A DNA stretch of 64,000 bases from Batillaria attramentaria. Taxonomy: Eukaryota > Mollusca > Gastropoda > Batillariidae. Shown piece after piece: positions 1 to 11,425 of the stretch (positions are counted from its first letter, which is position 1; each line of letters starts with the position of its first letter). Location: assembly GCA_018292915.2 (NCBI GenBank), contig JACVVK020000150.1, positions 1,061,001 through 1,125,000 on the forward strand, read 5' to 3'. Position numbers and translations under genes: made by a program. The notes below the pieces were generated by a model. It worked only from the letters and a program-made list of their open reading frames with translations. It searched no databases and had not been told where the DNA came from.

Positions 1-11
1 GACTTTAGACT

Positions 12-100
12 GACGTAGAACGGTAGTGGGGACAGAAATCTTGTTACGACTCTAGACGTAGAACGGTAGTGAGGACAGAAATCTTGTAACGACTCTAGTG
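12..100. repeat. Two-copy 43-bp tandem repeat
   Basis: A unit beginning GACGTAGAACGGTAGTG starts at 12 and again at 55, so the period is 43 bp. The copies differ by a few bases. A short degenerate third start (GGTAGCTAGGGCAGAA) follows near 100. It lies just beyond the 3' end of the galectin-like gene and codes for nothing I can see. Confidence 0.8.
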
Positions 101-1564
101 GTAGCTAGGGCAGAATGAGTTCAATCAAGGACAAGCTGAGGATGCCTACGAAGGCGTTAATTACACCAGAGATCCAGGGGCCGAATCTCAACCTGCTCCC
201 AACATTCCACGCACTTGACGTGGTCGATGGTGAGTGGGGCGGGGTGAGTGGGGCGGGGTGCGTGGTGTACAGCAGGCCGTTCACGTATATCTGGAGACAG
301 TAAGAAATGCATTCTTAGACAGCCATGGCTTTTAACCCTTTTATTCTTACAACAAAAAGGTGTTACGCAACTGGTACGTCAGGTTTTCCTTGACCCGCCT
401 TTTCCTGTTTTGAGAGGACTAGGAACAGCAGTTCGATATTGTTAATACACTGTTGTGCATGAACCGTAAGTTCAAAATATTAGTGTTGTTAATTGTTAAT
501 GACTGCTATTTTTGTGTACAGTTATGAGGGATATGTAGCTCGTTTTCTTTTTTGTTGTTGTCAGTGTCGGTATTTTGGTTTCTTGTTCGTCTGTTTATTA
601 GTTGGTAGGTTGGTTCTGAGATTTTCACCTGAATATCTGTCCCCATGTTGGTGGTCATTTTCAGGTAGAAGGGTTGGTTAACGACGAAAGGATAGGGTTG
701 GTAGTCAGTCACCGACTGCCAGTTGTTGCCCCACGAACCGTGGAAGTAGTCCAGATAGGTGGTGTTCGTTTCTCCGCCGAAATCAATCCAGTTGTCCATA
801 GTCACCAGAATGTGGTCGCCATCTTCGTTCAGATTCACGGAGAACCTGGATGGAGAACCGCTTTGGTATTATTGTTGTTGTTGTTAACTCACTCTGTGCT
901 AAGGTTTCTTCTGGGGCCCTCACATTCACAACTGGCCGAAGAGATCCGAATTAAGGGGTCGCCAGCTTATTTTCAGTGGGGAACTAAATGTAGCGCTAGC
1001 AAAACGGGTTTCTTCCATTTTATTGGGAAGCAAAAATCTGTTTGTGTGCTACTGAGGAAAACTCGCAGCATAGAGAGAGTTAATTAAATGTTGATCGCTG
1101 TATTGTTCTCACTCTCCTCGAAACTGATTGCACTCACAGAATATGTAGGAGAGATAACGGCTGAAAGCGCTGACTGAAGAAGCCATGTTTGCAACAAAGA
1201 AACGAAGAAGACAAGTCTTGATTTCAATACGTGTCGTAGATAGTTATCTCTGTGTCTTTTGTGCATCTTACGTAAAATGCTTCTTTTGTGGAAGTACAGT
1301 ATGTCTTTTTATAAAATATTTTATAGTATGTATAAGTTCATTTACCGGCCTCCAGTTGGCACGCCTGTCATACAAACGGCCCAGCCAGCTTCTGGATTTC
1401 GAGGAATATAATATTTTTCGTCCGTCACGGCCTGAAAAAAAAAACTTGTCTATGAAATGAAGATGTACGCAATCAAGGTCAGATTTACAATGATATCGAA
1501 ATGCCCACAACATAACATAGACATGTTCCTGGTCTAAGAACGGCAATCCGTTTAGGCCACGCAA

Positions 1565-1565
<1 letters not shown>

Positions 1566-1652
<87 letters not shown>
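1566..1652. repeat. (TG)n microsatellite
   Basis: An uninterrupted dinucleotide tract of about 87 bp lies in the intron between the CCP exon and the first galectin exon region. Open frames here are only repeat translation. Confidence 0.98.
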
Positions 1653-1655
<3 letters not shown>

Positions 1656-2764
1656 ATTAGCCGGCAAGAAGAAAGCCTCGGTCATCATACGGCTGTAGCT
1701 ACAAAACAGTGGTGTGCAAAGAGGCAGAGTCCAGACACAGACCTCAAACTGAAGGTGACACGTAGGAGATTTCTGACAGATGGGGTGGAAATCTAAGTCT
1801 TAATGATGGGGTGGAACGCACATGGGCTTTTCAAGTCCGAGCGTAGCTATACCACCTTGAACTGAAGGGAACAGAATTGAGCTTCTGCTTTCCTTTGTAT
1901 TATTTGCCCCGACTGTATCAGTGAGCTGCTTTGCTTTATATCCCAACTCCACAACGGTTTTCTTCCCCAACTGGACAGAAGAAATAGCTGACCGTTGCTT
2001 CTCTCCAGATCCGCTGTTTGCACCGTCCATCCACGCCACTCATGTCCCACTGACCGGATGTAGAACACGTCACAGTCGAGCTGACATAGTCAGCGTCACA
2101 CGTCACGTTCGCCTCTAGTGACGTCAGAGATCTACTCAGTGACGTCACCAGTCCGTGGTTAATAGCCGGGGCATTCGAGGTGTCGCAAATGGGGTCTGAA
2201 ATATATTACGACGCTTCAAATGTTGTGGGGAACTCGAGAATAAGGTGTGTGCTCAGTTCTGATAAATTCTGATGTATGTAGGATGTGTACGTACCGTTTT
2301 GTCTCCGTTTTGTTGTTTTCATTTTCGGCAAAATATTATTTAAAAATACACTGTCGCCGCCCGATCCAACGATTTATAAACATAAACTTAAAACTAAGCG
2401 TGTGTTTCTTTGTGCCACTGAAAATTTATTCCTTCGCTGATTCTGAATTATGTAAATCGTGTTTGTTGTTGATAATGATTGAAGGTGTACTGCCCGGAAT
2501 TCTTCGTTATTTTCGAGAACTGCCTGCAGCACACATATAGTCCTTAATATTGGAGGAAGGCAACATCAGTTTGGTTCAAGATACATGATCAGTGTAGTCT
2601 ACACAGCAAGCATACCTTTCTCGGTGTACACAGACACTCTGCCATCAAGATTGCCGGGCTCAGGAGCTGCAGGGCCGGCTGGGTGCAGATAGCACGTCAC
2701 GGACGTAAAGGTGAAGGAAACGCACAGAGGAAACTTCTTACATTGCCTGGCGCAGTCAATCTTA

Positions 2765-2984
2765 CTTACTTACTTACTTAGGCCCTTGGCTCCACATGGA
2801 GCATAGGCCATCGACAACCCTTCGCCATCGCACTCTGTTCTGGGCTAGTCTTGCCACTCCAGTCCAGTTGGTCCCCTGCTTACATAGCTCTGCCTCAGTG
2901 TCCCGCCTCCAGCTGTTGCGAGGCCGGCCTCTCTTCCTTTTCCCCTGTGGGTTCCATGTCAGGGCTTGGCGTGTGGTGCTGGAT
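2765..2984 (-). mobile_element. 5'-truncated LINE 3' end with 15-bp target duplication
   Basis: The minus-strand sequence encodes the C-terminal tail typical of one invertebrate non-LTR element family (TWNPQGKRKRGRPRNSW, then RVRWRRVVDGLC) and ends in a (TAAG)n tail, seen as (CTTA)n on the plus strand. The 15-bp sequence GCGCAGTCAATCTTA flanks it at 2750-2764 and 2985-2999, a textbook target-site duplication. The coding tail is nearly the same as that of the longer copy at 33438-34456. It interrupts the PAN exon of the galectin-like gene. Confidence 0.93.
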
Positions 2985-3429
2985 GCGCAGTCAATCTTAG
3001 ACCATGCACAAAACTCGGACTCCCCTGTAATGACGTCACTGTTGTGTGTGGCATGCCACACTACTGACGTCATTAAACCACTGATGACGTCGATTAATAA
3101 CCAACACATCAACAGCAGGAGAAAACGACGTGAAACCAAGTGCATTTGTTCCCCTCGGAAACTAATGACGTTGACGCTGGGGCTGCTGACAGTTTCTCGT
3201 ATATTTCTGCTTTGGAAATGTTCAGCCCACCAAATTTGAAAAAATAAATGCAATTTTAAATTCCGAAATTTAAATAGCTGAGCTGACCCTTCGCACCACG
3301 TGATTGTAATGTGTTTATGTCCAGTGTGTGAGAGAATTGCGTGTGATTCACGTGAGCGTGCGTGTTGGGTTCAGTTCGCGGCGCTTTGAGCCGATTCAGG
3401 AAATTGGGTAAAGCGCCTATACAATACTC

Positions 3430-4274
<845 letters not shown>

Positions 4275-4471
4275 GTGACACAAGTGCGCGAGCTGTCCGG
4301 ACTCGGACTGAACAATTCATCAGTTCTTCATTATGTTGTATCACTGTATCAGCACATGTAACTTGATGTTACGCAGACTGACTGACTAGAAGTTCGCAGG
4401 GCTGGACCAAAGACCTACGGTCTTTGGCTGGACTGAGACAAAAGCCGCCACTGTGACAGCGGTCCGTCCTA

Positions 4472-5059
4472 AAGGCCGTTCTTAACCGGGCAGACTTTTG
4501 GTTCGCGAACTAGGTTCGGATGAGTACGGCGAACTAGGTTCGCGCAAGTTGTTTCTTAACCGACCAAATACTTGTGCGCAAACCCTGGTTCGAAAGGATC
4601 GGCGAACTAGGTTCGAGGACTGCATAGCGTGTTTGTGGGAACCCTCGCGATCCTTTTGCGATCCTGCGCTCTGATTGGCTGCTTGGGGAGAGCTGTTGTG
4701 CGCAGGTACAAAGTTGAGGAAAATGGCGGAACGGCATGGCGGCTATCGACTCACTTCACATTTCCCTCTCTTGCGCTCTTTTCCTCTTTTCTCCTCTTCC
4801 TCGGCTTCCAAGAGTTCACTCAAAACGATAACTACCGCAAATGCCTGGTCGTCTCGATCTACGAAGGCGGCCATTTTGGTTGTTTACGATTGTCTCAACT
4901 TCCGAGTCCGCGCTTGTTCGGGCGATGACGTATGCATATCATTAACGGTCGGTTAAGAAAGAGAACTAGTTCGGCCGAACCTCTGGAACTAGGTATGTGT
5001 GCGCGCTTGCCCTGTTCGTATACAATACACAGTTCGCCGAACCGGTTAAGAACGGCCTT
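4472..5059. mobile_element. MITE-like element with TIRs and a TA target duplication
   Basis: AAAGGCCGTTCTTAACCGG at 4471-4489 is matched exactly in inverse orientation at 5042-5060. The dinucleotide TA at 4470-4471 and 5060-5061 fits a TA target duplication, as in Tc1/mariner-type elements. A second motif, TTTCTTAACCGACC, recurs subterminally in inverse orientation (about 4552 and 4955-4970), and GAACTAGGT motifs repeat at both ends. No transposase is recognisable, so it is probably non-autonomous. Confidence 0.82.
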
Positions 5060-5108
5060 TAACTGAACAACTTGACTGAGTCCATGATGAATATGTCCTC
5101 GATTGGAC

Positions 5109-5147
5109 ACTCTCTCTCTCTCTCTAGTCTCTCTCTCTCTCTCTCTG
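5109..5147. repeat. (TC)n tract
   Basis: An interrupted CT-rich run directly downstream, in gene orientation, of the stop codon of the Rab-like gene. Confidence 0.9.
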
Positions 5148-5151
5148 GCTC

Positions 5152-5892
5152 TCAACTTTGTTGACGAACACAACACAGAGTCTGTGACAACAGTGAACAA
5201 CGCGGTGTCTTCGTACTGCGGATGCTGGCTTTCTTCTTGCCCTTTTTTCTCCATTTCCGGTTCCGACTCTGACAGGAGTTGTCTGTCTTGGACTGGACCG
5301 TATTGTCTTCCTGTTTTATCATGAACGGATGATACGATTTCATCTGAAACACAAGACGGGTGTTTATTCTGCCGCAGTTGCATGCTGTATTCGTCTCCAA
5401 CACAACACAATGTTTATTTATTTACAAAAACAGCTACGAATTCCGCACATGATCTCATCCTTGTTTATTAAATCATCCATAATTATTCAATAATAATTAA
5501 TAAATAATTATTATTCCTAAAGTAACTTGAGACATTTTTCTCCGTTGTTTGAACCCAAAATGTGATTTTTTTTGTAGCCGCCTTTCGGCATAGTTTGTCA
5601 CAGTTTGATTTTAGTTAACGGGGAAATTCGTCTATTCATTTCTGGCATTAAATATTTGTAAAACGGCAAAACCAAAATCGAAACTAAACCATAACCGTGA
5701 TACATCTACTAACCAGTTTGGGATCACAGATATCGGTGACGTGGAACGCAAGTCGCTGGAAAGCAAGAAAGACGTTGTCACCATTTTTCGCGCTCGTCTC
5801 GAAAAACTCAAAAGCCATCTCCTGGCTGGCCAACTGCAAAAGTAAGTTATTAATGACACTTTGTTGTTGTCAGTTGTTGTTGTCAGTTGTTG

Positions 5893-5924
<32 letters not shown>

Positions 5925-5930
5925 GGTGGT

Positions 5931-5980
<50 letters not shown>

Positions 5981-6530
5981 GCTATTGCGTTTTAAATGAA
6001 ACGTCAAAAAGTACTGCCTAAACTGAAGTCTACCATCGGTCAGAACAAAAGTAAACGAACAAACAACGATAACAGTGAAGTGAGTGGGATAGGAGCCCAT
6101 TTTTGTTGTCAGTTGCCCCTTTGGCCTCCCCCGCCCCCCCCCGCCCCCCCCCAAAAAAAAAAACAAACAAACAAACAAACAAAACACACACAAAAAACTT
6201 TCCGGTCCAAAAACACCTATGCTTATTTAACTTTCATTTTTGAACTTTTCACCTCAGTTTCCTCATTTCGGCCGCGTTACAGATAAACTTTTCACCACAA
6301 ATTAAATATATACCACCTGTCAGCGATGTTTTAGTTTGCTAAACGATGTAATCGAGTTACCTTATCGCCTTGTGATGTTTCCACTTTCCTGGCATCTCCC
6401 ATGTCGGCCTTATTCCCGCAAAGTATGATGGGAATGGGCTCATAGGGGTTGTGACTATGGCGGATCTCCTGTCAAACAAACAGTTCATTATGATCATGAT
6501 TATTCGTTCTCATGCCGACAGCATGAAACC

Positions 6531-6601
<71 letters not shown>

Positions 6602-7228
6602 CGTGGTTTACGTGAGTGGGGTGCTTTGATACTGACAAGCAACTGGCGTTAAAAAAAAACTTAAAAAAAAACTCAGGGGAACCGGAAAGAACAGCTGACG
6701 TAGGTGACTTCTGTGTTTGTGTGTGTGTGGGTGAGTATGTAAATGAAAGACCGACATACATCTTACATTGTGAATGCTGTTGATCCAATAGTTGAGATGA
6801 TTGAACGACGCCGGATTAGTTATGTCATACACCAGCACGATCCCCTGCAAAACAGTCATTAAGAGATGATTACATGTATGATAAACTCGCTCTTTGGCTT
6901 TTCATCATAATTTTCAAAAACTGAAAACACCTGACAAAACAGAGACGGGTGACTCAAAGACATAGCAACAACTGATATTAATAAATAAAAAAAAGCAAGA
7001 ACACATGTTGGGCTTCCAGTACCAGCCTGGGATTCGCACTCACAATGCGAGTATTGATGGTCCGCTGAAACAACGTTCCACGTGGTCATGTGATGGAAAT
7101 ATATTACGATTATCACTGATTCCTTTGTTTATTGATGATGGCTATTGAGTCCTGGCCTCCTTACCTTCACACCTCTGTACTGCAGTCTGGTAATGGATCG
7201 GAATCGCTCCTGGCCTGCCGTGTCCCTG

Positions 7229-7259
<31 letters not shown>

Positions 7260-7829
7260 TGCACTTTTCCAAAATTCTTCGCTCAAACTGAAACGCCTTC
7301 ACGCACAAAGATCATGACATTACAAGAGCTCGGATGCCGACACTGATATTTTCTTCTTTAAGAAACTGAATCCAAGTTGGGTGGGGGAAGAGATTGTCGC
7401 AAAAGAGAATCCCGCACATCTGAGTCGTGCAGCTGTTTATTTTGTGCTGTAAGAACTCAGAACCACTGACCATATGATTAGCTGAACCAGTGCACCGTCC
7501 ACCTCAAAGATCTTCTTGACAAAGTCAACACCTGCAAAGATCATTGAAAATACAGCAGTTACTGCAAACAGTGGCTACCACCTAATTCTGACCAGAACGA
7601 TTGGTGACAATACGGACGGACAGTTAAAAAAAGCCGTGAATGTAGGAACAGGCTGCTCTAACTTTGGTGCTTCCGTAAAGTGTTACCGGCACGTACCGAT
7701 TGTGGGCATCATGGAGGTGCGGAACTCCCGGCCCATCAATCTGTTAAGGAGAGCTGTCTTGCCCACAGAGTGCTCGCCCACGATCAGCACCTTGTATGTG
7801 GCAGCACAGTCCTTCTCGTGTAGAGGCAT
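5152..7829 (-). CDS. Divergent Rab-type small GTPase, seven coding exons
   Basis: Coding exons are 7829-7697, 7531-7471, 7225-7165, 6844-6767, 6468-6361, 5833-5714 and 5268-5152: 678 nt, 225 aa, all phases consistent. G1 is GEHSVGKT (residues 18-25), the switch I threonine is in MMPTIGVDF, G3 is WDTAGQERF (65-73), G4 is GNKAD (129-133) and G5 is ETSAK (159-163). RSITRLQYRG and LVYDIT are Rab-like. The last exon is basic (RKWRKKGKKK) and carries a CC pair seven residues from the end, not the usual terminal CC or CXC. Rabs switch between GTP and GDP forms to control membrane traffic. The Met at 7829 is used because an upstream frame is also open to a possible acceptor at 7859; an N-terminally extended protein (RASEF/Rab44-like) cannot be excluded. 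I cannot name the subfamily. Confidence 0.9.
5862..5978. repeat. Compound (TTG)n-(GTG)n-(TG)n repeat
   Basis: A TTG run grades into GTG and then TG within the intron between the sixth and fifth coding exons of the Rab-like gene. A C-rich/A-rich stretch at about 6120-6190 follows in the same intron. Confidence 0.95.
6533..6595. repeat. (TG)n microsatellite in a Rab intron
   Basis: A clean TG tract between coding exons at 6361-6468 and 6767-6844. Confidence 0.97.
7229..7257. repeat. (ATC)n microsatellite beside a splice acceptor
   Basis: On the minus strand this is a (GAT)n run ending directly in the acceptor of the DTAGQ exon (7165-7225). The purine-rich repeat therefore occupies the place where a polypyrimidine tract is normally expected. 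Confidence 0.9.
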
Positions 7830-8016
7830 GCCGGGAGGAAGGATGCTCCCAGTGCTGCACTGTAAACGGGCTCAGCTACTGGCCTAACGTCCTCACAACT
7901 GTAACTTGAAATGCAAGAACAAATGTATATTACTTTTTTAAAAGAAAGTATTGGCAGAGGATGTGGGTGGGTGTTTGGGAATTTAACGTCCTTTTCCACC
8001 ACGTAAGGGTGATAAC

Positions 8017-8055
8017 AAAGACGGGGCAACGAGAAACTGAAAGGCCAGCACAAAT
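8017..8055 (+). repeat. Short interspersed segment shared with 61355-61396
   Basis: AAAGACGGGGCAA, then GAGAAACTGAAAGGCCAGC and ACAAAT, recur at 61355-61396 with small changes in the same orientation. It is probably part of a dispersed repeat whose ends I cannot define. Confidence 0.6.
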
Positions 8056-8402
8056 ACTGATTTGCCCTGAATTTGGACTGATTAAGTACTGGCAGAAATT
8101 GTGCAACTTTTTTCTTTTGAATTCATCGGTCTTCTATCTGAAGACGGCAAAAATTGAAATAAAAACCAAACCCTAGATAACTCCAGAAAACGACACTGGG
8201 TTGAGTCCAATGTGAATCTGAGTCTATTTCAGTGATTTCACTGGTCCAGCTCAAAATCTTAGCTGTCTCTTTATGCCTCTTTTCACTTTAGTCCCGCCTG
8301 AAAATGGACTTGCAGACCCGTGAGCAACGTTGAACTCAGATGAGACTAATGTCTACAAGAAATAAAATGCTAGTGCGTAGTTAAGAATTGGTGGTGTCTG
8401 AC

Positions 8403-8478
8403 CTTATCGCTGCCTGGTATTCAAAGTTCGCACGTGCAGCCGCGATCTGGTTGACGTACCGGCTTCTGGTCTTCAGTT
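8403..8478 (-). other. Possible orphan coding exon
   Basis: On the minus strand an acceptor (CTCCTTGCAG) precedes 76 bp open in one frame only, reading LKTRSRYVNQIAAARANFEY and a few more residues, followed by GTCAGA as donor. The peptide could be helical or coiled-coil. It lies upstream of the Rab-like gene on the same strand, so it might belong to an extended N-terminus, but its phase does not join the first GTPase exon directly. Family unknown. Confidence 0.3.
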
Positions 8479-9469
8479 CTGCAAGGAGCAGAGTAGCTCA
8501 GTTTACGTCAGTACACACAGACTCGCCCGTAAAACGGTCAGGACTAAGCAACATTTACAGTAGTCCCTGTGAACAGACGTAACCAAACCAAATGCAGTCC
8601 ATATACGCGTGAATATACTTGCCAGACTACTTTCTCCGCTGAACTGAGCAGACGACGGTGGCCTACTTTCGCCAGGTTTTCCCCGGCCACCCCGAGTACC
8701 CCAGCACACCACCACCTCACCCACCATTGCCCTCCACTACCCGCAAAATAGAAAAGAAAAGTCAGCAGGTGAATTCAGGTCGCTTCTACCGAGTGCCTGT
8801 AGTGTCTGGTGTTTTCTTTGTCCTGCCAGTTGACGTCAAATTAGTGTTATAAAGTTTACAAGATAAAGTAAATAAAAATGTTGTTTTGGTCGTTCTACTG
8901 AGTTACCTGTGTGAAGAAAAGCTCGGGTCTCACGCTTGCATATATATTAGAACGTCAAACACACCGCTCGCCCCCTAAGTTCCCACGTACGACGAGGCAC
9001 TGTAGTCATGAGTCAGGGTCACATTTGTGCTGCGCAGTTCCCCTTCACTTTGGGACGGAGGACACTGAATACGGAGAGCGACAGAGCGTGGCGTCGTAAC
9101 GGGACATGTCCAGCCATTCACTTACCATCGTTATCGTTCCGTGGTGGTAATGACGAAACTGACACCTTCGCTACGTGCTCAGTCAGTGGTGTTGCCCTTA
9201 TTTGCAATGTCAGCACACCCACATCACATACCTTGTAGATGGCTCACTCTGCATCATACCTTATTGTAAGATGTCGTCGTTGTTATGTTGGTAAACGTAA
9301 ATTAATTAACCGATTTCTTTCCGGTCAGGCATAAGCAAACTGCACCCACCTCCCACCCCCATCCCCGAAGCAGCTCGCAAGCACAGATCAGTCGAACTAA
9401 TGCCACTTGAACTTCACCGGCGATTTGCATAATCAGTCACTGGCAATAACTGTAGCACTGATTGATTTG

Positions 9470-9512
<43 letters not shown>

Positions 9513-10344
9513 GAAAAGGGTGGGGTGGGGATACAAAGCGCCATTTGAGAGACTCGCTTATTCAAATGAAACTGTCATGTTCAGCTGCTGAAGGACGCAG
9601 AATATTGAGAACGCCCGTGGACTTCGGTGGCTAAAAGTGATGACTAAAACCTTATTGTACACTTTGTATGCCGGCATATTGATATAACCCTGCGCCTAAA
9701 CATAAGTAAACTCAGATTACGGAGCTAATGTAATGTCCCCATTTCAGTTGACAGCAAAAGGTTCTCGCACGGCAGAGCCACGCATTTTCACAGTATTTAC
9801 TTATGAGCATTTTTCCATGCTGGTGTTTACTAACTAAAATTCTACAGTATCAGGTATTTCAAGTTTAACAAAAAATAAATCCTTTTCAGTCTCGGTTTGC
9901 CGCCATCCAACTGGGCGTTGAAGGCACTCCCGAACACGTCTGAGACCAGACTAGTAGAAATACGGAGTAGACCCCACTGTGAGCAAGCAATAATAGGCTT
10001 GGAGGTGACATTGTCACGTCTTTGTATGATGCTTTCAGGCGAACCTTGTCATTACCCGTGAAGGCTAAGGGGAAAGACGGGCCCGGGTGCGGGGCGAAAG
10101 GTAGTGTTACGGGTCAAGGCAGAACAACAGCATTTTTCGTTCATTTCAAGTAATGCAAACTGTTGTCTGATCTGACACAATATCCAGTCAGTTCCTGGCT
10201 CATTTTTAGCTGTTAAACTGATCTGTATTTGTAAATGTATGTATGTGGAATGTTCGGACGCAGACAGCAAGAGCAGCTGATTGTGAATGACTGAGTCCCT
10301 CAAGCCTAATAGTCTGTAATCCAGTTGGAAAGTAAAGACGGTCT

Positions 10345-10346
<2 letters not shown>

Positions 10347-10400
<54 letters not shown>

Positions 10401-10413
10401 CGTGTGTGTACTG

Positions 10414-10482
<69 letters not shown>

Positions 10483-10556
10483 GTCACAGTCACGGTGTAT
10501 GTGAGACAGAGACTGAGAGACAAAGAGAGAGGGGCCCGGCTTAATCGGAAAGATCG

Positions 10557-10599
<43 letters not shown>
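10347..10599. repeat. Compound (TC)n-(TA)n-(TG)n and (CA)n microsatellites
   Basis: CT, then TA, then a long GT tract to about 10474, a 75-bp unique piece, then CA to 10599. GT and CA arms on one strand are complementary, so the region could fold back. Confidence 0.95.
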
Positions 10600-10600
<1 letters not shown>

Positions 10601-11365
10601 AAATGATACAGTTATTATGACTGACTCGAGTCAGTGAGCACTGAGCAGGCGGCGGTATCCACTACAGGCCGCAACATATGTGCGAAAGAGTTTTTTGTGT
10701 GTGTCTCGTCACAGTGACACCACAGCTGACAATGACACAAACACAAACACTGCGGCAGTCAGTAAAGCCCTGGCTCATTCTCGACAAAGGACAATGTAGT
10801 CAGTGTATGATCATGATGTTGCAGAATCATATTGAGTTGCCGGTATGCGAGCCAAACGCCAAGCAGACCGGCCGGCAGTGCAGTACCGGCTGCGGCATTC
10901 CTCAGGAACAACACTTTGATTCGTGTTCATTAATACATTTCATGAGGCAGCCCGGAATCACGAGATATTGCCATGGGGCATAACACGAGAGATGTCCATC
11001 AACCTGTCTGCTACAGTGACGGATGGCATGACCCGGCCCACTGCACTCAAGCAGGATCACTTTATCGACCGAAAGATGCAGTTTGCTGTCAGTGGACGGC
11101 TCATCAGTCTAGTCAACGCCTGTCTGTGGTGAAATGATTGAAGTGACTTGCTGACACTGACTTGCCCGGGTCACGAGACAAAATCACACTGGCAGGCAGC
11201 CGGGGGAGGGTGGTGTGCATTAGATATACATATATGAAATTTCAATTTCTCTCTGACCATTCATCGCCGGCCAGCCGCCCGGCCTTTTTTCGGCGAGTGT
11301 GAACTGCGTTACCTTACCAGTAAAAACTTAATGATCAGTGCTAATAGAACTGTTGTGATCAGATT

Positions 11366-11367
<2 letters not shown>

Positions 11368-11422
<55 letters not shown>
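11368..11422. repeat. (CA)n microsatellite followed by A-rich (CAAA)n
   Basis: A pure CA tract followed by a CAACAAC/CAAACAAA purine-rich run to about 11510. Confidence 0.95.

Positions 11423-11425
<3 letters not shown>

Larger units (their letters stand above)
157..3145 (-). pseudogene. Secreted PAN-CCP-galectin protein gene, disrupted twice
   Basis: Coding exons on the minus strand are 3145-2616, 2195-1993, 1431-1346, 845-629 and 290-157. All junctions have AG/GT ends and the phases join. With the two lesions removed the frame closes at 921 nt (306 aa). The start ATG at 3143-3145 opens a hydrophobic signal peptide (MHLVSRRFLLLLMCWLLI). Next comes a PAN/apple-like domain (DCARQCKKFPLCVSFTF, then TCYLHPAG), a four-cysteine CCP/sushi domain (PICD to DGRC), and a galectin-type fold (RFSVNLNEDGDHI, SWGNNW, YPFVVNQPF, IYVNG). 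The usual galectin H-NPR sugar-contact motif is not recognisable, so binding specificity is unclear. Lesions: a 235-bp gain at 2765-2999 (LINE fragment plus duplicated target) inside the PAN exon, and a 14-bp tandem duplication at 229-256 that shifts the last exon. Such modules suggest a secreted lectin, possibly immune. The copy appears dead or allele-specific. Confidence 0.8.

Noticed and set aside
1485..1796. Open frames of up to about 75 codons made of alternating His/Thr or Cys/Val
   Set aside because: They are translations of (CA)n or (TG)n microsatellites. The same applies at 3256-4344, 6510-6788, 10206-10620, 11309-11522 and 13103-13510.
4407..4427. Short perfect hairpin CCAAAGACC-TAC-GGTCTTTGG
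   Set aside because: A nine-base stem alone, with no terminator or RNA context, is too small to annotate.
4895..5410. A 171-codon minus-strand open frame overlapping the last Rab exon
   Set aside because: It runs through the (TC)n tract and is out of frame with the phase-consistent GTPase exon. It has no family signature.
7000..7045. Possible tRNA-like B-box (GGGATTCGCACTC)
   Set aside because: I could not fold a cloverleaf around it or find a matching A-box, and it lies in a Rab-like gene intron.
10678..11132. Open frames at 10678-10983 and 10923-11132
   Set aside because: No splice-supported exon, no family motif, and one is partly driven by TG/CA-rich sequence.
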